Shown: positions 27,406-36,744 of the stretch, one piece after another
How the letters are laid out: every line of letters begins with the position of its first letter
Numbering within the stretch: position 1 is the first letter of the stretch
NCBI GenBank assembly: GCA_030445275.1
Contig: JAUCSE010000039.1
Coordinates: 1-61,579 of the forward strand
Origin: Mucilaginibacter sp.
Lineage (GTDB): Bacteria > Bacteroidota > Bacteroidia > Sphingobacteriales > Sphingobacteriaceae
DNA: 61,579 nt
Direction of reading: 5' to 3'
Position numbers and translations under genes: made by a program
Notes under the pieces: generated by a model
What the model saw: the letters and a program-made list of their open reading frames with translations, nothing else
Database searches by the model: none
Told to the model about the DNA's origin: nothing

Positions 27406-27744
27406 TTAGTTATAAATGATCTGTTCAATCAGTTTATGATGCACATACCTGCTTATATCATTGTTTACAGCTGTTTTTAGCTTAAATTTATTCTTTTCAA
27501 AAAGCATTTCCTTTTTAAAGGATGGCAATTGCTCAATTGTCATCAGGTTTAAATCGTTTTCTGTTTCGGTAATAGTTTCAACCGACGACCTGAAAACCTG
27601 GCTGTTCATATTAAATAGTTGTTCAACTACACCATCATAACGCTCCAACAGTATTTGAAGCATGTAGGCATTGGTCTTTGAATAATTACCTAAATCATTA
27701 AGTAGGGTTTTTAATTCACTTAATTCTTCTGAATAATCTAACAT
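27406..27744 (-). CDS. Hypothetical protein, helical
   Basis: 112 aa, no recognised family. Composition and spacing suggest mostly long helices (LKTLLNDLGNYSKTNAYMLQ near 11-30), with no signal peptide, Cys pair or membrane segment. It is convergent with prmC (41-bp gap) and has a 330-bp empty region upstream. The real start could be later, but ATG 27744 is the only Met before the helices. Coding status rests on length and codon-like composition. Confidence 0.5.
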   Translation of the reverse strand: MLDYSEELSELKTLLNDLGNYSKTNAYMLQILLERYDGVVEQLFNMNSQVFRSSVETITETENDLNLMTIEQLPSFKKEMLFEKNKFKLKTAVNNDISRYVHHKLIEQIIYN

Positions 27745-28074
27745 ATTATTAATCTTTAATTAACAACAACAACACAAGCCTAATGCCGAAATATTTCACA
27801 AACCCGAATTAATTCAGTATTAATAAATTTTCATAAAAACCGAGTAAATTCTGCCACAATTGGGGGAATTAAATGTATAAGTCATTGCACATTTCAATCG
27901 CTGCATCTCGTTTAAAACCAGTAGTTAAGCCCTTAAAATAAAGAAATGTAGTCCAAAGAATACGCAAAGTTCAGTAAATTGAACTATATATACTAAAGAT
28001 TGAATGTCATGATGTTGCAAGAACAGGACACTAGGCTTTGATGATAAATTTCCTTAAGGAAATCCATCCCCTTG
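27745..28074. other. Intergenic region with one perfect palindrome
   Basis: About 330 bp without a convincing frame. The only structure seen is ATTTCCTTAAGGAAAT at 28048-28063, a perfect 16-bp palindrome 11 bases after the xerD stop; with no T run it is a weak terminator candidate or a protein site. The AT-rich remainder may hold the promoter of the hypothetical gene at 27744. Confidence 0.5.
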
Positions 28075-28974
28075 TTAACTACGCGGATGAAACTGACTTA
28101 TAGTACTTTTAAGATATTCCCTATCCAGATGGGTATAAATTTCGGTGGTGGTAATACTTTCATGACCCAGCATTTCCTGCACGGCACGCAAATCTGCCCC
28201 GCCTTCTACCAGGTGTGTGGCAAAGGAATGCCTGAATGTGTGCGGACTTACTGTTTTCTTTAAACCGGTAAGTTCAACCAGTTCCTTGATCATCAGGAAT
28301 ATATAAACCCGGCTTAACCTCGTTCCACGGCGGTTTAAAAAAACCATATCTTCCTCACCCTTTTTTATGGCGATGTGCACCCGTATATTCTCGATCCATA
28401 TTTTCAGGGCACGTATAGCTTCTGCTCCAATTGGCACCAGGCGTTCCTTGTTACCCTTGCCGGTCACTTTTATAAATTCGATATCAAGGTACAGATTGGA
28501 GAGTTTAAGCTCCGTTAACTCAGACACCCGCAAACCGCTGCCGTAAAGCGTTTCCAGTATAGCTTTGTTTCTACCCCCCTCGGGCTTGGATACATCAATA
28601 GCAGCAATTAATTTATTAATATCCTGGTAACTCAGGGTATCTGGCAGCTTCCGTTGAATCTTTGGCGATTCCAATAATTCCGAAGGATCAATTCTGATAA
28701 TATCCTCCATCAGCAGGTATTTATAAAAAGCTTTGATACCTGATAATATCCTGGCTTGTGATGACGGGATCATACCCAACTCATTTACCCAGATAATAAA
28801 CTGGCGTAAATCACCTAAAGTAACTGTTTCTGGTTTTAACTTAATTATTTGTATATCAGAAAATTGAAATAATTTTTCTATATCCCTGCTATATGCTTCA
28901 ATAGAATTATCTGCCAGCGATTTCTCCAATTTCAGGTAAGCCTGAAAAGCTTTTATTGCCGAACTCCACTCCAA
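28075..28974 (-). CDS. xerD: Tyrosine recombinase XerD
   Basis: 299 aa, the XerC/D length. An N-terminal SAM-like DNA-binding domain and C-terminal catalytic domain show Arg in YGSGLRVSELT, HTFRHSFATHL, GHESI and the nucleophile Tyr in TEIYTHLDREYL. It resolves chromosome dimers at dif with a partner. The start codon is TTG at 28974; an in-frame stop upstream and lack of ATG leave no better choice, and EWSSAIKAFQAYLKLEKSL aligns with the usual N terminus. It is divergent from aroQ with only 39 bp between. No integrative element is seen around it. Confidence 0.9.
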   Translation of the reverse strand: MEWSSAIKAFQAYLKLEKSLADNSIEAYSRDIEKLFQFSDIQIIKLKPETVTLGDLRQFIIWVNELGMIPSSQARILSGIKAFYKYLLMEDIIRIDPSELLESPKIQRKLPDTLSYQDINKLIAAIDVSKPEGGRNKAILETLYGSGLRVSELTELKLSNLYLDIEFIKVTGKGNKERLVPIGAEAIRALKIWIENIRVHIAIKKGEEDMVFLNRRGTRLSRVYIFLMIKELVELTGLKKTVSPHTFRHSFATHLVEGGADLRAVQEMLGHESITTTEIYTHLDREYLKSTISQFHPRS

Positions 28975-29000
28975 TTTGTTATTTTTTAAATGATTTGTTT

Positions 29001-29008
29001 TAAGTTTG
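29001..29008 (+). promoter_or_regulatory. aroQ -7 promoter element
   Basis: TAAGTTTG fits TAnnTTTG and lies 5 bases before the aroQ ATG at 29014. A TTG at 28976-28978, 22 bases upstream and inside the first xerD codons, could be the distal element. Confidence 0.55.
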
Positions 29009-29013
29009 AACTA

Positions 29014-29433
29014 ATGAATATACAAATTATAAACGGCCCTAATTTAAACCTGCTTGGTGTACGCGAAAAATCAATTTATGGCAACACCAGCTTCGATACC
29101 TACCTTGACGAATTACGTAAACGTTATGCAAACATCACCATTAATTACTACCAAAGTAATGTAGAAGGCGAAATTATAAACAAACTGCACGAAATTGGTT
29201 TTAGTTTTGATGGTATTGTGATAAATGCCGGTGCCTACACGCATACCTCTATAGCCATTGCTGATGCTATTGCGGCTATTAACACACCGGTTATTGAGGT
29301 TCATATTTCAAATGTTTACAAACGTGAAGAATTCAGGCATTCATCAATGCTGGCAGCAAGCTGTAAAGGTGTAATAGCTGGTTTCGGTATGGACTCGTAC
29401 CGTCTGGCTATTGAAAATCTGGTGAACGGGTAA
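29014..29433 (+). CDS. aroQ: 3-dehydroquinate dehydratase, type II
   Basis: 139 aa from ATG 29014. It dehydrates 3-dehydroquinate in the shikimate pathway. Family marks: INGPNLNLLGVREKSIYG (catalytic Tyr in the flexible lid), VINAGAYTHTSIAIADAI and EVHISNVYKREEFRHSS (catalytic His and Arg). The frame opens 8 codons earlier, but the -7 box rules that out. It is a single gene. Confidence 0.95.
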   Translation: MNIQIINGPNLNLLGVREKSIYGNTSFDTYLDELRKRYANITINYYQSNVEGEIINKLHEIGFSFDGIVINAGAYTHTSIAIADAIAAINTPVIEVHISNVYKREEFRHSSMLAASCKGVIAGFGMDSYRLAIENLVNG

Positions 29434-29514
29434 TTTGCGTATATTTATTATCATAATGATAAAACGCTTTTTAAAATAAAGTGTTTAACCATGGCGTTTA
29501 GCGTATTTATCCCG

Positions 29515-32088
29515 ATGTATAAAATATTCAAAGTTACCGCGTATTGCTTGCTGTTCATCACACTTTTTTCGGCTGTTGATGTACTGGCACAAACGAAAAA
29601 GAAAAAGCCCCGCTCCAAAAGAGATTCGCTCCGTGCATCTATCCTTTCGCGCGATTCCTTGTTGCGCTCGCTTAAAAGATCTGACACATCGGTCAATAAC
29701 CTGCTGCAAAAGGTTGAGTATTATACCTCGGCATTTAACCAGATCAAGGCGGATCTTTCAAAAAAGATTGATACGGTTGATATCGGTAAGCAATTACCAT
29801 CCTATGAAAAACGGATAACGCTGATCAAATCATTAATTGATAATGATAAATCAAGTACACTACGCTATTTATACACCATACGCGACGTTTTAACCCGCAG
29901 CGATGACCAGTTGGATGGTTGGCAGGACCAATTGGCGGAGATAGACTCTAACCTCATAAAAAACCAAACCAATCTTGATGCCATTTCAAAGGACAGTACT
30001 TTAAAGATCCTCCCGGCCGATAGTTCATTGTCTACTACTTTTCTGATCCAAAAAATAGCTATTGACAGTAAATACCACCGATTGGATACGGTTAATAAAA
30101 AGCTGATGGCAAAGATCGGTCTATTGCAAAACCGAACCTCGGCTGTATACATATCCGTACTTGACCTTAAAGATCAGATCAATCAGAAAATAAGAGAGTT
30201 CGGCGAAAAAGCGCTATCGGCCGAATTCAGCAATATCTGGAGTATGCGGGCCGATGAGGGGAGCGATTTTAGCGAGGCACTTTCAAAAACGGCGACAATG
30301 AACTCCAAGCTTTTCAGCTTTTTTATTGCCCGCGATATATTAATACACCTCGCTGGCTTTTTGGTATTGCTGGGCTTTTTAGCCTGGATATACATGAGTC
30401 GTAAAAAAATACTCAAAACTAATGAGGCACCTGAAAATGTGTTTAGCCAGGCTAATTATGTAATTAATTATCCAATAACTTCATCAATCATTTTTGCGTT
30501 TACCCTGATACCAAATTTTTATGACCACCCGCCGGTAGTGGTGCTGGAAACTTTTTTTGTTATCCTGATAACGGCCATACTCTATCTGTCAAAAAAAACC
30601 TGTCCAAAGCTAGTATTTAATTACCTGGTACAATTATTTATCATCACCAATATTTATTGTTTAAGCAACTTATTTATACAGGTAACCAATGCCGATAGAG
30701 TTGCGGTACTGATACTTGGCCTGGCTACTACCTTTATCAGCATCAGGCTTTTACCCGCTGTTCGCAAGTCGCCAGCTGATTTTTTACCGCATACCGGCAT
30801 TGTGTTAAAGCTTTTTATTACGCTTGAAATCGCTTCCGTTTTGTGCAATGTTTTTGGCAGGTTTAGTCTGGCCAAAATAATTGGTGTAACGGCAGTACAT
30901 AATTTGTGGCTGGCCATGGCTATGTATTATATTATACAGATGCTCATGGAAGCCTTGTTTTTACAGCTGGAAGCCAGCAAGAACAGCAACAACTTCAGTT
31001 CATACATTGACTTTCAATTACTTAAAAACAAATTCAAGAGTATACTTATTGTATTAACCACTTTATTGTGGCTGGTTATGCTTACACAAAACCTGAGTGT
31101 GGAGGATGCCGTATTTGACCATATTGAAGCATTTTTAACCGCCAAACGCAGCGTAGGCGGCGCCAATAACCAGTTCACCTTTCAAAGTGTGATCATTTTT
31201 ATTGCGGTGATCTGGCTATCGTCCATCTTTTCCAAAATCATCAGCTATCTTTACGATGTATCAGCCAAGCACAGACATGACATGGACGTGCTGAAGAAGA
31301 AAAACCGTACCTCAACCCTGCTGATACGTATCGGGGTTATTGCGGTAGGCTTTTTCCTGGCAGTTGCAGCATCAGGCGTGCCTATTGATAAGATCACTAT
31401 TATTATCAGTGCTTTTGGTATAGGTATTGGCTTTGGTTTACAAAACATTGTGAACAATTTGGTTTCGGGGTTGATACTAGCCTTTGAAAAACCCATACAG
31501 GTGGGTGATATTATTGAGGTTGATAGCCGCTCGGGTACCATATTGGATATTGGCATACGGGCAAGTAAAATTGCCACCAGCGATGGTGCTGAAGTAATTA
31601 TACCCAACGGCGACCTGATATCGCACCATGTAATTAACTGGACCTTAAGCAATAATAACCGCCGGGTTGAACTTATTATAGGTGTGGCCTATGGCACTAA
31701 CATTGAAAGAGTTAAGGGTTTATTAAATGGCGTACTGAGCGCTCATAATGATATTATGCAAATACCGGAACCATCTGTATTGTTACATAACCTGAACGAA
31801 AGCTCTGTTGATTTCAGGGTACTTTTCTGGGCTGCCGATATCAATACCTGGACATCGCTCAAGAGCAGTATATTGACCGATATTTATGACCTGTTCAACA
31901 AAGAGGGCATCGAGATACCGTTTCCACAGCAGGATGTACATCTGTTATTACCACAGGAGGGTATTACAGCAATAAACGCACCTGTTCTTAAGGAAAAAAC
32001 CAAATCAACAAAAAAGACAAAACCAGCAAAAAAGATAGAAAACGAAGAAACGGATGATACTAAACCAAATCCTGCTGATCAAGATTAG
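29515..32088 (+). CDS. Large mechanosensitive channel, MscS domain with periplasmic helical extension
   Basis: About 857 aa from ATG 29515, whose product opens with a signal peptide (MYKIFKVTAYCLLFITLFSA, cleaved near VLAQ); ATG 29491 is an alternative. A basic stretch and a helical, Ser/Asp-rich periplasmic region (about 30-260) precede about ten membrane helices. The MscS pore follows (IIISAFGIGIGFGLQNIVNN, longer stretch near 645-665) with its beta domain (IQVGDIIEVDSRSG). The tail is Lys/Thr-rich. The layout resembles MscK/YbdG-type channels. Its last 29 bases overlap the convergent glycosyltransferase gene. Confidence 0.85.
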   Translation: MYKIFKVTAYCLLFITLFSAVDVLAQTKKKKPRSKRDSLRASILSRDSLLRSLKRSDTSVNNLLQKVEYYTSAFNQIKADLSKKIDTVDIGKQLPSYEKRITLIKSLIDNDKSSTLRYLYTIRDVLTRSDDQLDGWQDQLAEIDSNLIKNQTNLDAISKDSTLKILPADSSLSTTFLIQKIAIDSKYHRLDTVNKKLMAKIGLLQNRTSAVYISVLDLKDQINQKIREFGEKALSAEFSNIWSMRADEGSDFSEALSKTATMNSKLFSFFIARDILIHLAGFLVLLGFLAWIYMSRKKILKTNEAPENVFSQANYVINYPITSSIIFAFTLIPNFYDHPPVVVLETFFVILITAILYLSKKTCPKLVFNYLVQLFIITNIYCLSNLFIQVTNADRVAVLILGLATTFISIRLLPAVRKSPADFLPHTGIVLKLFITLEIASVLCNVFGRFSLAKIIGVTAVHNLWLAMAMYYIIQMLMEALFLQLEASKNSNNFSSYIDFQLLKNKFKSILIVLTTLLWLVMLTQNLSVEDAVFDHIEAFLTAKRSVGGANNQFTFQSVIIFIAVIWLSSIFSKIISYLYDVSAKHRHDMDVLKKKNRTSTLLIRIGVIAVGFFLAVAASGVPIDKITIIISAFGIGIGFGLQNIVNNLVSGLILAFEKPIQVGDIIEVDSRSGTILDIGIRASKIATSDGAEVIIPNGDLISHHVINWTLSNNNRRVELIIGVAYGTNIERVKGLLNGVLSAHNDIMQIPEPSVLLHNLNESSVDFRVLFWAADINTWTSLKSSILTDIYDLFNKEGIEIPFPQQDVHLLLPQEGITAINAPVLKEKTKSTKKTKPAKKIENEETDDTKPNPADQD

Positions 32089-33142
32089 TGAATTTGGTTT
32101 GCTTTTTAACAAAAAATCCCCATACTATACTTCCCTTGTACATGCCTTTTAGATTATGCGCTGTGCGTTTTGATTTATGCGTTTGAGGAGATATCTTTTG
32201 CATGTTGCTGGGATCTTTAACCCCATATCCCGAAACTTTGATACCTAAAATATGGAGTACAAAGTTTTGATGTGCACGGCTTACCGCCCAGGCATCTTTA
32301 CGTTTACCTTCGGCTAAAAACCTGAACAAGGCCAGCAGATCCATCCAAAAGCGCATCCCGATCACGAAAAAAGCCCGCCAAAATGGGAGATTTTTTTTCA
32401 ATAACAACAGGTTGTTCCTAAAATTAAGATAGGTTTTAAATGGATTTTCGGCATTAAGCGTACCACCGCCAACATGATATACTATTGATTCGGCACAATA
32501 CATCACCTTGTAACCCATATTTTTCAATCTCCAGCAAAGGTCAATCTCTTCCATGTGAGCAAAAAAGTATTCGTCAAAACCACCAGCTTCATCCCAATGT
32601 TTCTTTTTGATGAATAAGGAAGCTCCCGATGCCCAGAATACCTCGCCAGATTGATTGTATTGGCCCAGATCCTGCTCCACCTCGTAAAACATGCGGCCAC
32701 GGCAAAACGGGTACCCGAAAGCGTCAATAAATCCACCGGCAGCGCCTGCATGTTCAAACATTTTCTTTTGCGCAAATGATAATAGCTTTGGTGCGGCAGC
32801 CGCAATTAACGGATCGCTTTCCATTAAAGCTATAACCGGCTCTATCCAACCAGGCACCACTTCAACGTCTGAGTTCAGTAGAATATAATAATCAGCATCA
32901 ACCTGGCTCAGTACCCGGTTATAGCCACCTGTAAAGCCATAATTTTGATCGTTTTGTATGATCCTGATAGTTGGATAGTTTTCTTTTATAAAAGCTACAG
33001 AATCGTCCGTTGACGCATTATCGCCTAGCACTATTTGTAGGCCAGGCCATGTGGAGGCCAAAACAGACGGAAGAAATTGTTTGAGATATTTGCCGCCGTT
33101 CCAGTTTAGTATAACTACAGCAACTTTAGGGGTATTGATCAT
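32060..33142 (-). CDS. Glycosyltransferase family 2 protein
   Basis: 360 aa GT-A enzyme. It opens with VAVVILNWNGGKYLKQFLP, and LLNSDVEV is the DxD-like metal site. The acceptor region FFAHMEEIDLCWRLKNMGYK and a C-terminal amphipathic stretch follow, as in rhamnosyltransferase-like GT2 proteins that build surface glycans. It overlaps the acyltransferase gene upstream by 4 bp (ATGA), so the two are coupled. Donor and acceptor are not known. Confidence 0.88.
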   Translation of the reverse strand: MINTPKVAVVILNWNGGKYLKQFLPSVLASTWPGLQIVLGDNASTDDSVAFIKENYPTIRIIQNDQNYGFTGGYNRVLSQVDADYYILLNSDVEVVPGWIEPVIALMESDPLIAAAAPKLLSFAQKKMFEHAGAAGGFIDAFGYPFCRGRMFYEVEQDLGQYNQSGEVFWASGASLFIKKKHWDEAGGFDEYFFAHMEEIDLCWRLKNMGYKVMYCAESIVYHVGGGTLNAENPFKTYLNFRNNLLLLKKNLPFWRAFFVIGMRFWMDLLALFRFLAEGKRKDAWAVSRAHQNFVLHILGIKVSGYGVKDPSNMQKISPQTHKSKRTAHNLKGMYKGSIVWGFFVKKQTKFTNLDQQDLV

Positions 33143-34023
33143 TTGTGTACGTCCTCCGGCTTAAATTTCCATCTCCGGTGAGACCATAGCCAATATTGCG
33201 GTTCTCTTCTGATCATACTTTCCAGGTATTGAACATGCGCATCGGTGATCTCATGTTCAGCAGTTTGTTTGGCATTTTCAGTTAAGGGCACCAATGTGTA
33301 AGTATAATAACCTCTTTTTACGCGTTTCATGTCGTAAAACACTACAGCAGCATCAATTGCCTTTGCTATTTTTTCGACACCCAAAAATACGGCAGTTGGT
33401 TGATTTAAAAAATTGGTAAAGTAATTTACTTCATGACTTACCGGCGTTTGATCGCCCACCAGCACACTCACCGTTAATTCATTCTTATATTCTACCATTT
33501 TACGCATGGTTTGGCGCATAGCAACAGGTTGCCCACCAAAACGCGAGCGTATTTTGATAAAAAACTCATCAAAGGTAGCATTGGTTAAGGGTTTATAAAC
33601 AATCATGAATCTTTTATCGGTAACAAAATTAAAATTCAAAGCGGCCATTTCCCAATTGCAATAATGACCGGCTACCGCAATAATGCTCTTACCCTTGGCA
33701 AAATATTCATGCACCAGTTCGGCATTGGCTGCTACTACCCTGCGTTGAATTTGCTTTTCAGATACGGTGATCATTTTGATGGTTTCCACAACCAGATCGG
33801 CCAGGTAACGATAGTATTTAAACTCAATATCATGGCGCTCCTTTTCTGTTTTTCCGGGAAAGGCATTAGCTAGGTTTTGAGCTACAACATCACGACGATA
33901 ACGAATAAAATAGTAGATAATAACGAATAAAACATCAGATACCAGGTATAAAAACCAAAAGGGAAGTAACGATGTAAGGTACAAAAATGCAATACCCAAC
34001 CTTAAAAACCCTTTTTTTATCAT
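33139..34023 (-). CDS. Lysophospholipid/lipid A acyltransferase, LpxL (HtrB) family
   Basis: About 295 aa from ATG 34023 (MIKKGFLRLGIAFLYLTSLL). One N-terminal membrane helix is followed by the acyltransferase core with the HxxxxE-type motif GHYCNWEMAAL, and VGDQTPVSHEVNYFTNFLNQ before YFLG-like residues. It adds a secondary acyl chain to lipid A or an ornithine/other lipid. It is divergent from the WbqC-like gene and coupled to the GT2 gene. Confidence 0.87.
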   Translation of the reverse strand: MIKKGFLRLGIAFLYLTSLLPFWFLYLVSDVLFVIIYYFIRYRRDVVAQNLANAFPGKTEKERHDIEFKYYRYLADLVVETIKMITVSEKQIQRRVVAANAELVHEYFAKGKSIIAVAGHYCNWEMAALNFNFVTDKRFMIVYKPLTNATFDEFFIKIRSRFGGQPVAMRQTMRKMVEYKNELTVSVLVGDQTPVSHEVNYFTNFLNQPTAVFLGVEKIAKAIDAAVVFYDMKRVKRGYYTYTLVPLTENAKQTAEHEITDAHVQYLESMIRREPQYWLWSHRRWKFKPEDVHK

Positions 34024-34058
34024 TATTTTAACCAATTTTGAACACAAACATAAAATAT

Positions 34059-34676
34059 ATGATTGAAAAAGGTGCTGTATTACCTATGTTTTATCTTCCG
34101 CCGGTTGAATATTTTATAAGATTAAATACTTATAAACCTGATATCCTGATAGAAAGAGAAGAACATTTCCCCAAACAAACGTACCGTAACCGGGCCAATA
34201 TTTACTCGCCCGAGGGTATATTGACCTTGGTTGTACCGGTAGCTAAAGGTTCAAAAACACATACCAAAATTAAAGACGTAAAAATAAGCTACGATTTTGA
34301 CTGGCAGCGCCTGCACTGGCAAAGCCTTGGGGCCTGTTACCGACGGTCGGCTTATTTTGAATATTATGAGGATGATCTTGCGGTATTTTATCAGAAACAA
34401 CAGCAAATCCCCTATCTTTTTGATTATAATGAACAGCTTTTACAACTACTGCTCAAACTTACCAAGATCAAAACCGAAATAAAGTACACGGATGAATATC
34501 ATCCAGAATACCCATCAGTTCCTGATTTCAGAACTTCTATCCATCCTAAAAAAGAAACCGAACTGGAACAAAAACCTTATTTTCAGGTTTTTGAAGAGCG
34601 AAAAGGATTCCTGAAAAATCTGAGTATTGTTGATCTGTTATTTAACCAGGGCCCGCAGAGCATTAATTATTTATAA
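34059..34676 (+). CDS. WbqC-like family protein
   Basis: 205 aa from ATG 34059 (MIEKGAVLPMFYLPPVEYFI); the frame opens at a TTG at 34038, but CAATTTTG just before the ATG resembles a -7 box. WbqC-like proteins occur in O-antigen and surface-sugar loci and are probably enzymes, though the reaction is not settled. Marks: FPKQTYRNRANIYSPEGILT, LVVPVAKGSKTHTKIKDVKI and WQRLHWQSLGACYRRSAYFE. Its stop abuts the corA start with no gap. Confidence 0.85.
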   Translation: MIEKGAVLPMFYLPPVEYFIRLNTYKPDILIEREEHFPKQTYRNRANIYSPEGILTLVVPVAKGSKTHTKIKDVKISYDFDWQRLHWQSLGACYRRSAYFEYYEDDLAVFYQKQQQIPYLFDYNEQLLQLLLKLTKIKTEIKYTDEYHPEYPSVPDFRTSIHPKKETELEQKPYFQVFEERKGFLKNLSIVDLLFNQGPQSINYL

Positions 34677-35810
34677 ATGGACAACAGAATTAAACGTGTA
34701 AAGTATAAGGTAAACAGACGCCAGGGTAATGTTGGCGACAGCCCCGGGATGATCGTAATCCCGGAAGATGCACTACAGCCCCATATTGCTATATTCTCCT
34801 ATAATAAAGATGATCTGATCACCTCTGAGGGCAAAAACATTCATGTTATATTGGATCAATTTCAAAAATGCGATAAACGCGTAAAATGGACCCACTGGAT
34901 AAAGATCAATGGTTTGGGCGATGCCGGGCTAATTGAAGAAATTGGAACACATCTGAATATAAATCCATTGGTACTGGAAGATATAGCCAATACCCACCAA
35001 CGCCCTAAGTTTGATGAGTATGACGATTATGCCTTTAGCACCAGTCGCATAGTTCATTTTAATAAGGAAAGCGAGTTGGTGAACAACCAGTTTTCGGCCA
35101 TTATTAAGGATAACCTGATCATTAGTTTTGAAGAAGATTACGAAGAGTACTTTGAAGCTGTAAAAGCCCGCCTTAAAGCCGGAAAAGGTGCCATACGCAC
35201 CGCCGGCCCGGGCTATATGTGCTATGCCTTAACGGATACCATTATTGATACCTACTTTTTATTACTGGCCCAGATTGGAGACAAATTGGACAGCATCGAA
35301 GATAAGGTATATGAAAGCGCAGATAAAAGCATTATGTTTAACTCCCAGCAAATTAAACGTACGCTGATCATCATACGCCGCGCCAGCTGGCCCGAGCGCG
35401 ACAAGATTAATGATATGATCCGTTCTGAAAGTCCGCTGATTACGCCCGAGGTAAAGCTTTTCCTGCGTGATGCTTATGATCATTGTATACAGGCTATGGA
35501 CCTGATTGAGAACTATAAAGAAGTAACCTCCAGCATTATTGACCTGTATCTTTCGATGGTTAGCAACCGAATGAACGAGATCATGAAAGTGCTCACCATT
35601 ATCTCCGTAATATTTATCCCCTTAACCTTTATAGCCGGTATTTACGGAATGAACTTTGCCCGCCAGGATGACAAAGGGCATACCATCCCTGATAATATGC
35701 CTGAGCTTTACTGGCGGCATGGTTATGTGTACGCGCTTGTTTTTATGTTTGTAATAGCGATTTTCCAGGTATATGTGTTTTGGAAGAAGGGTTGGTTTAA
35801 TAAGTTGTAA
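34677..35810 (+). CDS. corA: CorA-type magnesium/cobalt transporter
   Basis: 377 aa. A large cytoplasmic N-terminal funnel domain is followed by two C-terminal membrane helices; the first ends in the selectivity motif YGMNF (GMN) near residues 322-325. It forms a pentameric Mg2+ channel. The start codon follows the WbqC-like stop directly, so one transcript is likely. With mgtE at 22344 this gives two Mg2+ uptake systems in the window. Confidence 0.93.
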   Translation: MDNRIKRVKYKVNRRQGNVGDSPGMIVIPEDALQPHIAIFSYNKDDLITSEGKNIHVILDQFQKCDKRVKWTHWIKINGLGDAGLIEEIGTHLNINPLVLEDIANTHQRPKFDEYDDYAFSTSRIVHFNKESELVNNQFSAIIKDNLIISFEEDYEEYFEAVKARLKAGKGAIRTAGPGYMCYALTDTIIDTYFLLLAQIGDKLDSIEDKVYESADKSIMFNSQQIKRTLIIIRRASWPERDKINDMIRSESPLITPEVKLFLRDAYDHCIQAMDLIENYKEVTSSIIDLYLSMVSNRMNEIMKVLTIISVIFIPLTFIAGIYGMNFARQDDKGHTIPDNMPELYWRHGYVYALVFMFVIAIFQVYVFWKKGWFNKL

Positions 35811-35830
35811 ACTCCCCCACCTTATAAAAC

Positions 35831-35983
35831 GCGTCATTGCGAGGAACGAAGACAACCGACCGGAGGGAGCTCATTAATACCAATAAAAACAAACACAATA
35901 TTAATAATCTCTACATAAGCAGTTCAAACACGCAAATTCACTCTGTAAAGCATAGAGATTGCTTCGTACCTCGCAATGACGCG
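35831..35983. repeat. GTCATTGCGAGG-type palindromic element, copy 3, with internal insert
   Basis: Ends GCGTCATTGCGAGG (35831-35844) and its complement (35969-35982). It starts 20 bases after the corA stop and lies between convergent corA and msrA. Compared with copy 4 (55331) it has about 54 extra bases, 35852-35905, placed right after CGAAG; the following CTCTACATAAGCAG and the closing GCATAGAGATTGCTTCG match copy 4. Confidence 0.88.
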
Positions 35984-36000
35984 TTAATGAGTAATATCTT

Positions 36001-36648
36001 TTATTTCTTAAACTCCGTTTTCAAATCAGCAGCCATAGCTTTTCTGAATTTCATCACTTTGGGTTCAGATATCTGTTCAATATAGGGATTGTCACTATGT
36101 GTGCGATAATATCCCTGATGATAAGTTTCGGCAGGATAAAAAATGCTGAATGGCACTACCTGCGTCACTATCGGATTGTTATAGTGTTTTGATTCGTTCA
36201 CCTTTTTAATGGTGGCCAACAGAGTATTCTTTTCTTCAGGTGTACGATAAAAAGCGATAGAGCGGTAATCGGTACCTGCATCTGGCCCCTGGCGATTTAA
36301 GGTAGTTGGATCATGTGCAAAGAAAAAGGCTTCGGCCAGTTTATCATAACTGATCACTTTGGGATCATAATAAACCTGCACTGTTTCGGCATGATTGGTA
36401 TTTTGCGAACTTACCCCCTCATAGGTAGGGTTTTTAGTATTACCACCCGCGTATCCGGAAACAACCCTGTTCACTCCCTTTAGTTCTGACAGCGCCTCGC
36501 TCATACTCCAGAAACAACCGCCTCCAAAAGTGGCTATAGCCTCCCCTGTTTTAGGCTTGGGTAGCGCAGCAAACTTAGCAGACGACTGACCATCGGCACA
36601 GCCCACGAATAAAAAAACACCTGCAATATATAAGATCAACTTTTTCAT
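36001..36648 (-). CDS. msrA: Peptide methionine sulfoxide reductase MsrA, lipoprotein form
   Basis: 215 aa. A lipoprotein signal ends LFVGC (Cys17), so the enzyme is exported and membrane-anchored. The catalytic site reads GGCFWSMSEAL; the residue after FW is Ser rather than the usual Gly or Cys. The rest (GYAGGNTKNPTYEGVSSQNT, HAETVQVYYDP, DAGTDYRSIAFY) is standard. Apart from the lipid Cys the catalytic Cys is the only one, so it lacks the usual resolving Cys residues. It repairs S-sulfoxide methionine in envelope proteins. Confidence 0.92.
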   Translation of the reverse strand: MKKLILYIAGVFLFVGCADGQSSAKFAALPKPKTGEAIATFGGGCFWSMSEALSELKGVNRVVSGYAGGNTKNPTYEGVSSQNTNHAETVQVYYDPKVISYDKLAEAFFFAHDPTTLNRQGPDAGTDYRSIAFYRTPEEKNTLLATIKKVNESKHYNNPIVTQVVPFSIFYPAETYHQGYYRTHSDNPYIEQISEPKVMKFRKAMAADLKTEFKK

Positions 36649-36744
36649 AATGATAACAATTTATGTTGTTAGACGTATATACGCGGTAAACCTTTCAATC
36701 GGATGGTCACCAATAAGTAATATTGAAGCAGCAGGAGTTTTTAA

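Noticed and set aside
28075..29008. xerD as the integrase of a genomic island or prophage
   Set aside because: Its length, motifs and housekeeping neighbours fit chromosomal XerD; no attachment repeats, phage genes or tRNA lie nearby.
31251..31652. 133-aa minus-strand frame inside the large MscS-type gene
   Set aside because: It mirrors the conserved pore region of the opposite strand and has no independent start signals.
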